Source of the DNA: Lagierella sp. | GTDB taxonomy: Bacteria; Bacillota; Clostridia; Tissierellales; Peptoniphilaceae | NCBI RefSeq assembly: GCF_029983815.1 | Contig: NZ_JASBYU010000014.1 | Span: 1 to 47,071 of the forward strand | DNA length: 47,071 nt | Direction: 5' to 3' | Shown here: positions 6,948 through 14,710 of the stretch, piece by piece | How positions within the stretch are numbered: position 1 is the stretch's first letter | Layout of the letters: each line of letters opens with the position of its first letter | The notes under the pieces: model-generated | What the model saw: the letters and a program-made list of their open reading frames with translations, nothing else | Databases searched by the model: none | Told to the model about the DNA's origin: nothing | Program-made: the position numbers and the translations under genes

Positions 6948-8367
6948 TTTGAATCAGCTCTCTTTTCTCCTCTATTATATCCTCTAATTTTTCCAAGTAG
7001 TCCCTCATATTCATAAAGTTTCTATGATTTATAAAACGGTTATTTCCTTTTAAAAACTTAGAACTAGAACCCATTCCAACACCTATAATATCCTGCAATT
7101 CTTCCATCATGTAAATATTGTACTTGCAAATTTTATCAGGCTTACTAAATCCTATATTTTCTAAATTACCCAAAATCCTCTTTTGTCTATAGAGATAATA
7201 AGGAACATAACCTTCACTTTTGCCAAATTCTAAGGCTCTTTCCATCATCTTCTCTGCCTCAAGATATTCTTTTTGCAAATTGTCATTGTCCTGTAAAAGT
7301 TTAGATCCCTTTTTAAGGGCAAGGGCATGAACCGTCAAATTATCGGGACTAAGGCTTTTTATGACTTCAAGAGTTTTATTAAAGTCATCAAGATCTTCCT
7401 TAGGTAGGCCAATGATTAAATCCATATTTATACTGTCAAAGTCTAAGTTTCTAGCCTCTTCATACATCCTTATAAGGTTTGAGTTATCCTGTCTTCTTCC
7501 TATCTCCAAAAGTGTATTAGGCTTGAAACTTTGAGGATTTAAAGAAATTCTTGTAACCTTATTATCCTTTAAAATCTTTAATTTTTCCAAAGAAAGGGAG
7601 TCTTCCCTTCCTGCTTCAACGGTAAATTCCTCTATTTCTTCAAGGTCAAAGATTTTATTGACACCTTCTAATAAAAATCTTAAATCCTCCGCCTTTAAAG
7701 ACGTAGGAGTTCCCCCTCCTATATATATAGTAGAAAGTTTCCTTCCTTCTAAACTCTTTTTTAATTGGCCTATCTCCTTTAACATACTTTTGATGTAGGG
7801 TTTTACAATTCCACCATTTTTCTCAAGAATAAGAGTAGAGTAGGAACAATAGGAACACCTACCAGTACAAAAAGGAATATTAATATACAAACTGTAGCTA
7901 TTTTTTGTGATTTTTTCTCTGATATCACCTTGAGTATTTGATATGTCTAAAATAAGCTTTGCCTTTTCTGGACTTAATAGCATTTTATTTTCAAGATAGT
8001 CCAAAGACAGTTCCCTCGACCTTGTTTCCAAAAGAGCAGTTGCAACCTTAACCGGTCTAATTCCAGTTAAGATGCCCCAAGGAGAAGACTTATTAAAGAA
8101 GGCTTTAAAAAAACTAACCAACTCATACTTTAAAACCATCTTAAAAGAAATAAAAGAATCCAAATTGAAACTTTCCACTTCCCTATGATTTTCATAGAAG
8201 CTTTCTCCATTAACAAAGTATTTTATTTTAATTCCATTAGAAGTATCAATAATCAATCCATCATCAGAAATAGAATCCAAAAATACAATTTCATCAGAAG
8301 GAAGAAAGATTGATAGAGTTTCATAAACTTCCAGTCTATAACGTTGATCAAATAAATAAATGTTCAT
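6937..8367 (-). CDS. hemZ: HemZ-type radical SAM coproporphyrinogen III oxidase-like protein
   Basis: A 476-residue protein, about the length of HemZ. The radical SAM cluster motif is C167-TGR-C171-SY-C174, followed by IGGGTPTSL for SAM binding and by the C-terminal HemN-like domain with VGMGSSSKF. The first ~160 residues form the extra N-terminal domain seen in HemZ. The HemN/HemZ family oxidatively decarboxylates coproporphyrinogen III without oxygen, but many members have other roles (HemW-like chaperones), and no other haem gene is in the window. The start ATG has only a weak AAGGTTGGTG ribosome site. A repeat-module tail lies immediately upstream (about 8400-8440), so its promoter region has been built over by repeats. 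Coupled to the SRPBCC gene. Confidence 0.85.
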   Translation of the reverse strand: MNIYLFDQRYRLEVYETLSIFLPSDEIVFLDSISDDGLIIDTSNGIKIKYFVNGESFYENHREVESFNLDSFISFKMVLKYELVSFFKAFFNKSSPWGILTGIRPVKVATALLETRSRELSLDYLENKMLLSPEKAKLILDISNTQGDIREKITKNSYSLYINIPFCTGRCSYCSYSTLILEKNGGIVKPYIKSMLKEIGQLKKSLEGRKLSTIYIGGGTPTSLKAEDLRFLLEGVNKIFDLEEIEEFTVEAGREDSLSLEKLKILKDNKVTRISLNPQSFKPNTLLEIGRRQDNSNLIRMYEEARNLDFDSINMDLIIGLPKEDLDDFNKTLEVIKSLSPDNLTVHALALKKGSKLLQDNDNLQKEYLEAEKMMERALEFGKSEGYVPYYLYRQKRILGNLENIGFSKPDKICKYNIYMMEELQDIIGVGMGSSSKFLKGNNRFINHRNFMNMRDYLEKLEDIIEEKRELIQNEK

Positions 8368-8397
8368 CCTTCACCAACCTTTAGTAACTTATGTTAG

Positions 8398-8440
8398 AAA
8401 ACACCCACGGAATAAGGGGTAGGAAAGCTGCCTGCTTTCC
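8398..8440 (+). repeat. solo 3' tail of a multi-hairpin module
   Basis: The stretch matches the module tail CCGCGGAATAAGGGGTAGG plus the GGAAAGC/GCTTTCC hairpin, without any core. It begins about 30 bp from the hemZ start codon, in the opposite orientation to hemZ. Confidence 0.75.
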
Positions 8441-8522
8441 TTTAAAAATGTATAGGTCGATAACCTATTTAAAAATTTTAATAAAGCTTAGTCAATATAA
8501 ATTCAAAATACGAATTAAAAAA

Positions 8523-8727
8523 CTTGAAAGAAATCCCACAGATTTCTTTCCCTATTTTAAGCAGGGTGTTCAGGGACGGCGAGTCCCTGAATTTATGGAG
8601 GGGCAAAGGGTTGGGATTTAAAGGGAAGGGAAAGGGAACCATCAAATAGGTTCCCAAGTCCCTTCCCTTTATTTTGAAAAGAACATAAAAATTTTAAATT
8701 GAACTTATCGAAATTTATTAAATTTCG
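8523..8727 (-). repeat. inverted multi-hairpin module, core type D
   Basis: Read on the minus strand this is a full type D module. It has the CGAAATTT hairpin (8709-8727), core 8620-8670 (arms AAAGGGAAGGGA and TCCCTTCCCTTT), second hairpin TTCAGGGAC/GTCCCTGAA (8569-8591) and terminal GAAATC/GATTTC hairpin (about 8526-8550). It is an inverted near-copy of 33860-34077. Confidence 0.85.
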
Positions 8728-8872
8728 CCAACCTCTTGCCAGGTAGGCAAAAAACAAGCTCCATTATGCCTCCCTCTTTAAGGATGTAAAAGAACATATT
8801 TATATAAGAATAATTTTTCAAAGTTTACCAAGCAAAACTTTTAATATAAACCCCTGCCGGTAGGCAAGAAGG
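8728..8872. repeat. repeat debris: half of a type A core and TGCCTACCGGCA hairpins
   Basis: GCCTCCCTCTTTA at 8768-8780 is only one arm of the type A core, joined to CAAGCTCCATTAT and a GCCAGGTAGGC piece. The same chimera occurs inverted at 33815-33862. A second TGCCGGTAGGCA copy lies at about 8854, next to the stop codon of the pseudouridine synthase. No gene is visible. Confidence 0.7.
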
Positions 8873-9580
8873 TTAAAAGGAAGCATTAGCTTCATTTTCA
8901 TCAATCTCTATATACTCCCCTGGCTCTAAATCTTCTGGCAACTCTAATTTTCCCATTTTCACTCTTTCTAGCTCCAACACTTCGTTGTCCACTTTTTCAA
9001 ACATACGCTTCACTTGATGGAATTTTCCTTCTGTTATGGTTATATAACAATTTCTTGTATCTATTATCTCCAATGTGGCAGGTTTTGTAATTATGTCTTC
9101 TGGCAATAGTTTTATGCCTTCTTCAAACGCCTTCTTGTACTTTTCTTCTTCTATGTCGTTTAGAAGTTTTACTTTATAGGTCTTTTTTACTTCATTTTTA
9201 GGTGAAGTAAGTTTATGGTTTAGGTTTCCATCGTTTGTTAAAAGCAGTAGTCCAGTGCTGTCTTTGTCCAACCTTCCTACTGGTGCAGGGTTAAAGTTTC
9301 GGTGGTAATCTTCCAATAAATCCACTACGGTTTCATCGAAAAAATCCTCTGTGGCTGAAACCACATCTTTAGGCTTATTCATAAGCAAGTAGATAAACTC
9401 TTTATATTCTACTACTTCTCCCAAATAGGTCACCTTATCTTTTTCGGTGTCAACAATTCTTCCAGAGTTTTTCTCCTCTTCTCCATTTACCATGATTGCA
9501 CCCTTCTTGGCCGACTTCTTTATCTCCGACCTGGTTGCAAAACCCATATTTCCAATTAATTTGTCTAATCTTATTCTCAT
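8873..9580 (-). CDS. RsuA/RluB-family pseudouridine synthase
   Basis: A 235-residue rRNA-modifying enzyme. An S4 RNA-binding domain (about 1-60, MRIRLDKLIGNMGFATRSE) precedes the catalytic domain with the family signature VGRLDKDSTGLLLLTNDG, where D105 is the catalytic Asp, and with KTYKVKL and FHQVKRMF motifs. The family isomerises specific uridines in 16S or 23S rRNA. The length and short N-terminus fit the RsuA branch (16S) better than RluB, but this is inference. AGGTGA lies 6 nt before ATG. It is 22 bp downstream of a DEAD-box helicase gene, a pairing consistent with ribosome assembly. Confidence 0.9.
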   Translation of the reverse strand: MRIRLDKLIGNMGFATRSEIKKSAKKGAIMVNGEEEKNSGRIVDTEKDKVTYLGEVVEYKEFIYLLMNKPKDVVSATEDFFDETVVDLLEDYHRNFNPAPVGRLDKDSTGLLLLTNDGNLNHKLTSPKNEVKKTYKVKLLNDIEEEKYKKAFEEGIKLLPEDIITKPATLEIIDTRNCYITITEGKFHQVKRMFEKVDNEVLELERVKMGKLELPEDLEPGEYIEIDENEANASF

Positions 9581-9602
9581 TAAATCACCTAATGTTACTA
9601 TC

Positions 9603-11273
9603 TTATTTTTCGTTGGCTTTTTCTACAGAAACCCTAGCTCCCTTAATATGTTTATTGTTTAAATTCTTCACCACTCTTGGTGCAACTTTCGAGTCCACAT
9701 TTACAAAGGAAAAGTCATCGAATATGTCTATCTGTCCTACCTCTTTTGAACTGATTTTTCCTTCGTTACAAAGGGCTGCTAGGATATGCTTATGGGAAAC
9801 TCCCTTTTTCTTACCTGTACTTATAAAAAGCCTTGTAAAGTTTTTTAACTTAGCTCCCCTTTGTCCCTTTGTCTTTCCTCTATTGTTTCTAAAGTCTCTT
9901 CTTTCTCTTTTTTCTCTTACCTTTTCAAAGCGAGGTCTCTTATTGTTGTCAATCGAGTCAATCTCTCTGTATTTAAAGGACTTTTGTTCATTTAAAAACA
10001 GTTTTAGAACTGCTGCCCCTATGTGGTTTGGCAAGTAGTCCTCTTCTTCTAATAATGATAGGAATTTTAATTCCTTTTCAAAGTTCTTTTCATTTAATAA
10101 AACCCTTATCTTTTCCAAGAGTTTAGAGCTTCTATTCTTCTCCATCTCCTTTATGGTTGGGATGGATTTTTTATCTATTTTTGTCTTGGTATATTTTTCT
10201 ATTTCCCTTAGACTTCCATAGTCCCTGGATGTAACAAAGGAAATGGCTGTACCAAATCGTCCTGCCCTTGCCGTTCTACCTATTCTATGGACATAGTATT
10301 CATTGTCTTGGGGCATGTCATAGTTTACTACCAAGTCCACATCGTCCACGTCGATTCCCCTAGCTGCCACATCAGTGGCAACAAGAATGTCTATGGTGGA
10401 ATTTCTAAACTTGTCCATGACCTTATCCCTTTGATTTTGTTTCAAATCACCATGTAAGCCATCGGCAAAGTAACCTCTAGACTGCAGTTCTTGGGTCAAT
10501 TCATCGACCTTTTTCTTAGTATTGCAAAATACCACGGTCAGTTTTGGGTTGTCAATGTCCAAAATCCTAGAAAGAGTCTCTGTCTTTATATCGTTTCTAA
10601 GCTCAATGTAGACCTGTTTTACCTTAGGGACTGTAAGTTCTTTATTTACGACTCTAACGACTTCTGGATTCCTTTGATATTTTTTTGCAAAGTCCATTAT
10701 CTCCTTTGCCATTGTTGCAGAGAAGAACAGGGACTGTCTTTCTTCAGGAACATCTTGCAAGATGAGTTCAATGTCGTCTCTAAAACCCATGTCAAACATT
10801 TCATCTGCTTCATCTAGGACAAAGAATTTCAAATTTGATAGCTCCAAGGAACCCCTTCTCATATGATCCATAACCCTTCCAGGTGTACCTATCACTATCT
10901 GTATTCCATTTTTCAAACCTCGAAGCTGCCTTTCAATAGGCTGTCCACCATAGATAGGCATTACCTTTAAGCCTTCTTTATACTTTGACAAGGTGGATAT
11001 CTCTTCAGATACTTGGATACACAGCTCCCTTGTAGGGCATAGCACCAAGGCCTGAACCTTTCTAAAGCTTGGGTCCACCTTCTCGATTATAGGAATTCCA
11101 AAGGCTGCAGTCTTTCCAGTTCCCGTTTGAGCTTGGCCGATTACATCCTTTCCTTCCATAAGTAGTGGAATGGAATTCTTTTGTATTGGGGTGAACTCCT
11201 CAAAACCCATGTCTGAAACTGCGTCTAAAATCTCTTTAGATAGTTTCATATCCTTTATTTTTTCTTCTGTCAT
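9603..11273 (-). CDS. DEAD-box RNA helicase with DbpA-type RNA-binding domain
   Basis: A 556-residue ATP-dependent RNA helicase. Seen in order: Q motif (GFEEFTPIQKNSIP), AQTGTGKT, PTRELC, GGQ, TPGRVMD, DEAD, SAT, HGDLKQNQRD, ATDVAARGID and HRIGRTARAG. A basic Arg-rich linker and a C-terminal RRM-like DbpA/CsdA RNA-binding domain (about 470-550) follow. Such proteins act in ribosome assembly or cold-shock RNA remodelling. The frame is open to a TTG at 11285, but the ribosome site GGAGGG lies between that codon and the ATG at 11273, so translation should start at the ATG (MTEEKIKDMKL). It is followed closely by the pseudouridine synthase gene. Confidence 0.93.
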   Translation of the reverse strand: MTEEKIKDMKLSKEILDAVSDMGFEEFTPIQKNSIPLLMEGKDVIGQAQTGTGKTAAFGIPIIEKVDPSFRKVQALVLCPTRELCIQVSEEISTLSKYKEGLKVMPIYGGQPIERQLRGLKNGIQIVIGTPGRVMDHMRRGSLELSNLKFFVLDEADEMFDMGFRDDIELILQDVPEERQSLFFSATMAKEIMDFAKKYQRNPEVVRVVNKELTVPKVKQVYIELRNDIKTETLSRILDIDNPKLTVVFCNTKKKVDELTQELQSRGYFADGLHGDLKQNQRDKVMDKFRNSTIDILVATDVAARGIDVDDVDLVVNYDMPQDNEYYVHRIGRTARAGRFGTAISFVTSRDYGSLREIEKYTKTKIDKKSIPTIKEMEKNRSSKLLEKIRVLLNEKNFEKELKFLSLLEEEDYLPNHIGAAVLKLFLNEQKSFKYREIDSIDNNKRPRFEKVREKRERRDFRNNRGKTKGQRGAKLKNFTRLFISTGKKKGVSHKHILAALCNEGKISSKEVGQIDIFDDFSFVNVDSKVAPRVVKNLNNKHIKGARVSVEKANEK

Positions 11274-11370
11274 CTTACCCTCCAAATAGGTTATGTTGTT
11301 GTTAATTCATTGTTTTTGAAATATGTTAATGGGAAATTAAACTATAGACCGATAGGTTGTTATTAAAAGA

Positions 11371-12138
11371 TTAGAATTGCGTTTTTTGAATCTTTGTAGC
11401 TAAAAATCTGTCTCTTAACTCTAAAGCTTTTTGAGGGTAGTCTGTGATTACTCCCTCAAGATTTTGTTCAAAACAGTATAGTAAATCCTTGTCTCTATTC
11501 ACTGTCCAAACTCGAATTTTCTTCTTTATATTCTTAATAAACTCCGAATCTCTAATGCTAAAGCCCAAGCTTGAATGGACTCCAGAGATGATATTGTTCT
11601 TTTCGATATTTAAAATTTTTCTACGATTTTCCTTTACATCCTTTACAAGCCAATACTTTTCGTTTTGTGGGTCATACCTATTTATCTTAAATAGAGATCT
11701 TAGGTCAAACCCAGAATAGACTATTTCAAAGGGACGAGGTCTTTCCTTTACAATCTGTGCCAACCTCTTTTCCACACCCTTGTGAAAGAACTTGTTGGTC
11801 TTTATCTCGATATTTAAAAGGCCCTTGAAATCCAGTTCCTCTAGTAAGTTTAAAACCTCTCTAATGGTAGGTATCTTTTCACCTTTAAACTCTTTTGAAA
11901 ATTTCACTCCGGCATCGTACTGGCGGATTTGTTCAAGGGTCATCTTTTCTACTTCTCCCCTGCCTGTGGTCGTCCTATTTATCTTCGGGTCGTGTATGAC
12001 TACAATTTCCTTATCCCTTGTCTGTCTAATATCCAACTCTATACCTTCTGCGCCAACTCTAACCGCCTCTCTAAAGGCTGCTAAAGTATTTTCCGGTCGA
12101 TTTCCTCGACTACCTCTATGTGCAATTACTAAGGTCAT
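11371..12138 (-). CDS. glycerophosphodiester phosphodiesterase
   Basis: A 255-residue TIM-barrel enzyme without signal peptide, so cytoplasmic, of the UgpQ/GlpQ type that hydrolyses glycerophosphodiesters to glycerol 3-phosphate and an alcohol. Catalytic and metal residues of the family are visible: H7-R8 (IAHRG), E34 and D36 (GIELDIRQT), H49-D50 (VVIHDP), E122-type IEIK, and the C-terminal VWTVN. Its ATG overlaps the stop of the upstream tag gene by 4 nt (ATGA), so the pair is co-translated although their functions are unrelated. Confidence 0.92.
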   Translation of the reverse strand: MTLVIAHRGSRGNRPENTLAAFREAVRVGAEGIELDIRQTRDKEIVVIHDPKINRTTTGRGEVEKMTLEQIRQYDAGVKFSKEFKGEKIPTIREVLNLLEELDFKGLLNIEIKTNKFFHKGVEKRLAQIVKERPRPFEIVYSGFDLRSLFKINRYDPQNEKYWLVKDVKENRRKILNIEKNNIISGVHSSLGFSIRDSEFIKNIKKKIRVWTVNRDKDLLYCFEQNLEGVITDYPQKALELRDRFLATKIQKTQF

Positions 12139-12701
12139 CTCTTACCACCTTCACATCCTTGTATATGATCATCTATTATCCCAATCGCCTGTAAATAGGA
12201 GTACACAATTGTCGGCCCAACAAAGGTAAACCCTCTACTTTTCATATCCTTAGAAATCTTCTTTGACAATTCACTTTCAGAAGGCATCTCCTCCTGGATT
12301 TTCCAATTTGACTGGATTTGTTTACCGTCAGTGAAGGACCAAATATAGTTGTAGAAGCTGCCAAATTCTTCTTGCACCTTTAAAAAGGCCTTGGCATTTT
12401 CTATGGACGACTTAATCTTTCTCTTATTTCTAACAATTTCTTTGTTCTCAACTAGTCTATTATAATCTTTTTCTGAAAAACTAGCCACTTTTTTAGGATC
12501 AAAGCCCTGGTAGGCTTTTTGATATCCAGTTCTCTTCTTTAATATAGTGTCCCAACTAAGACCTGCCTGAGCCGTCTCCAGTACGAGCATTTCAAAAAGA
12601 TAATTTTCATCCCTAGATATCTTACCCCATTCATTGTCATGGTAGTCCTTTAACTCCTTCGAACCCAGTGCCCAAGGGCAAATTTTTCCTTCACTTTCCA
12701 A
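12135..12701 (-). CDS. tag: DNA-3-methyladenine glycosylase I
   Basis: A 188-residue base-excision repair enzyme that removes 3-methyladenine from alkylated DNA. Tag hallmarks are present: CPW near the N-terminus (C8) and H21 in YHDNEWG, which together with H179 and C183 (DDHIQGC) form the zinc site, plus E42 and W50 in LETAQAGLSW for base recognition. The length is typical. The start is TTG with GAGGTG 7 nt upstream; no better ATG lies nearby. It is divergent from the DUF1294 gene, and its stop overlaps the GDPD start. Confidence 0.93.
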   Translation of the reverse strand: MESEGKICPWALGSKELKDYHDNEWGKISRDENYLFEMLVLETAQAGLSWDTILKKRTGYQKAYQGFDPKKVASFSEKDYNRLVENKEIVRNKRKIKSSIENAKAFLKVQEEFGSFYNYIWSFTDGKQIQSNWKIQEEMPSESELSKKISKDMKSRGFTFVGPTIVYSYLQAIGIIDDHIQGCEGGKR

Positions 12702-12715
12702 AGTGATTCACCTCA

Positions 12716-12745
12716 TTGTCCATGTATTACCCTATCTGTTATAAT
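12716..12745 (+). promoter_or_regulatory. putative sigma-A promoter for DUF1294 gene
   Basis: TTGTCC (12716-12721), an 18-bp spacer and TATAAT (12740-12745), about 30 bp upstream of the start codon, in the divergent gap with tag. Confidence 0.5.
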
Positions 12746-12776
12746 AACACTTAATGGAAGAAAGGAGAAATCCTCT

Positions 12777-13046
12777 ATGAATTTTAGACCGTCTTTTACC
12801 TATTATATAATTATTAATATCGTAGCTTTCTTAGCATATGGATATGATAAGCTTGCAGCAAAGACAGATCAATGGCGGCTCAGCGAAAAAAACCTACTTT
12901 TGTTGGCTTTAATTGGCGGATTTGCTGGATGTATGGCCGGAAGAGCCGTGTTTCATCATAAGACGTTGAAAAGAGAGTTTGCCATTGTAAATATCATTTC
13001 AGCTTTGATACACATTTGGATTATTGGTTCTTATATTATCAATTAG
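12777..13046 (+). CDS. DUF1294 membrane protein
   Basis: An 89-residue membrane protein matching the DUF1294 family pattern: an N-terminal hydrophobic segment, YGYDKLAAK, WRLSEKNLLLLALIGG, then FHHKTLKREF and a C-terminal hydrophobic segment. About three membrane spans are predicted. The family's function is unknown. AAAGGAG precedes ATG by 9 nt. A transporter gene follows after 29 bp on the same strand. Confidence 0.85.
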   Translation: MNFRPSFTYYIIINIVAFLAYGYDKLAAKTDQWRLSEKNLLLLALIGGFAGCMAGRAVFHHKTLKREFAIVNIISALIHIWIIGSYIIN

Positions 13047-13075
13047 TATTTTAATAAATTGAAGGAGGTATTTTC

Positions 13076-13951
13076 TTGGATACAGAATCAAATAGAAGAA
13101 AGGGAATTATCTTTATGGTAATATCCTGCGTATGGTTTGCAGTTATGCAAATTTTAGTAAAACTTACTGGAGGTACAATCCCTCTTTTTGAACAGGTTTT
13201 CTTTAGAAACTTAGTTACACTGATGCTCTGCGGATACCTATGCTATAAGAATGGAGACAGTTTTTTTGGAAAAAAAGAAAATCAAATAAAATTGATAGGT
13301 CGTTCTCTACTGGGATATCTGGGAGTTGTGACCTATTTTTATGCAATCAACCATTTGGACTCTGCCGATGCGACAATACTTCAAAAGAGTTCACCAATCT
13401 TTGTAATTATCTTTGCAGCCCTCTTTTTAAAAGAAAAGCTTACAAGCCTTAAAATTATAAACCTCATTCTATGCTTTATAGGTACCATGTTCGTTGTAAG
13501 ACCTCAGTTTAATATGGACCTTGTTCCAGCATTAAGTGGAGTTACATCAGCAGCCTTTGCTGGAGGTGCCTACACGATTTTATCCCATTTAAACAAGACG
13601 GAAAAGCCAAACACTATCATCTTTTACTTTTCCCTTTTCTCATGTGTGGTTTCACTGCCACTAATGATTATGAACTTCGTTAAGCCAACAGCAATGGAGT
13701 TGCTATTGCTACTAGGAATAGGAGTTTTTGCAGGACTGGGACAGATTTTTCTAACCCTATCATATAGATTTGGAGAAGCATCTGAAGTTAGTATATTTAA
13801 CTACTCGACAGTAGTTTTTACGACGATTCTAGGCTTTGTGCTATTTAGAGAAGTTATAAGCCCCTTCTCACTTGTAGGTATAATATTGATATTTGGATCA
13901 TCATATTATCAGTATTTGCAAGCAAGAAGGTATGGGGGAAAGGAACGCTAA
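13076..13951 (+). CDS. EamA/DMT-family transporter
   Basis: A 291-residue membrane protein with about ten hydrophobic segments in two EamA repeats. The first repeat (about 10-140) contains the typical HLDSADATILQKSSPIFVI and FLKEKLT; the second (about 150-285) contains SYRFGEASEVSIFNYSTVVF and LFREVISP. Drug/metabolite superfamily members export or import small metabolites; the substrate is unknown. Translation starts at TTG, 6 nt after a strong GAAGGAGGT. It probably shares a transcript with DUF1294. A repeat-rich convergent gap follows the stop, and the first hairpin (13989-14012) could end transcription. Confidence 0.88.
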   Translation: MDTESNRRKGIIFMVISCVWFAVMQILVKLTGGTIPLFEQVFFRNLVTLMLCGYLCYKNGDSFFGKKENQIKLIGRSLLGYLGVVTYFYAINHLDSADATILQKSSPIFVIIFAALFLKEKLTSLKIINLILCFIGTMFVVRPQFNMDLVPALSGVTSAAFAGGAYTILSHLNKTEKPNTIIFYFSLFSCVVSLPLMIMNFVKPTAMELLLLLGIGVFAGLGQIFLTLSYRFGEASEVSIFNYSTVVFTTILGFVLFREVISPFSLVGIILIFGSSYYQYLQARRYGGKER

Positions 13952-13988
13952 CACTTCCTTTTAATCCTTAGTATTGCTTGCAACCGCC

Positions 13989-14119
13989 GAGCACTCATGT
14001 TTGAGTGCTTGGTAAACCCTGCTTAAAAAGCAGAAGGAAAGCCGTTGGCTTTCCTATAACCTTTTATATTTGTATTTGGAATTTTTCTTGCAATCGAGCA
14101 CTCATGTTTGAGTGCTTGG
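13989..14119. repeat. two short GAGCACTCA hairpins and a module tail
   Basis: GAGCACTCA-tgtt-TGAGTGCTT hairpins lie at 13989-14012 and 14096-14119. Between them is a module tail with a GGAAAGCC/GGCTTTCC hairpin (about 14035-14055) and the CTATAACCTTTT linker. Confidence 0.75.
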
Positions 14120-14310
14120 TAATTTAAGTTTTGTATTCTTTTCTAAACCTAGGAGGGGACTAAGGAACGTTTCGTATGTTCCTATCGTCCCCTCCTAGAA
14201 CCACCCCTTCTTAGCCTCCAACGATTTAGGGATGCCTGTCGAGCACTCATGTTTGAGTGCTTGAAAAACCCTACTTAAAAGATGTAGGAAGCTGTTGGCT
14301 TTCCTATAAC
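14120..14310 (+). repeat. multi-hairpin module, core type B, with second hairpin replaced
   Basis: The core is at 14149-14198 (arms CTAGGAGGGGAC and GTCCCCTCCTAG, inner stem AGGAAC/GTTCCT). Where the second hairpin should be, a short GAGCACTCA hairpin (14240-14263) sits inside CGATTTAGGG, as if it had been inserted there or had replaced it. The terminal hairpin at about 14284-14304 has lost one A (GGAAGC). Confidence 0.8.
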
Positions 14311-14334
14311 CTTTTAATCCTTAGTATTGTAATG

Positions 14335-14531
14335 TTATTCGAAATTTGATAAATTTCGATTTAAGTTTTATATTTTTTTCTAATTCTAGGGAGGAGATTA
14401 AGGGGGTTGCGACTCCCCCTCACATCCCCTCCCTAAAACCCACCCCTTCTACACCCCTAAACGCTTTTGGGAGTTGCAATCCCAAAGGCCCTAGCTGTAA
14501 ATAGGGTAAGAAATCTGTGGGATTTCTTTCA
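14335..14531 (+). repeat. multi-hairpin module, core type C
   Basis: The CGAAATTT hairpin is at about 14339-14357 and the core at 14387-14435 (TAGGGAGGAGAT/ATCCCCTCCCTA, inner AGGGGG/CCCCCT). The second hairpin is CTTTTGGGA/TCCCAAAGG (about 14466-14490), and the terminal hairpin is of the GAAATC/GATTTC type (14507-14531). Confidence 0.85.
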
Positions 14532-14545
14532 AAACACTCCGCAGT

Positions 14546-14683
14546 CGGGCACTCAGCACTGTATAACTTTTTTTATTTTTCATTTAAATTAGCAGCAGAT
14601 GGATAAAATTATTTTATTAGTAAAAACCGAGTGCTTGTTCACCTCTTGCGCCAGCAATCGAGCACTCATGTTTGAGTGCTTGA
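14546..14683. repeat. about 92-bp GCACTCA-ended element plus short hairpin
   Basis: The element runs from CGGGCACTCAGC (14546) to CCGAGTGCTTG (14637); the right end has one mismatch to the left. A short GAGCACTCA-tgtt-TGAGTGCTT hairpin follows at 14659-14683 and may end transcription of the NSS gene on the minus strand. Confidence 0.7.
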
Positions 14684-14710
14684 TTACTTCTCATTAATTG
14701 AGTGCTTGGT

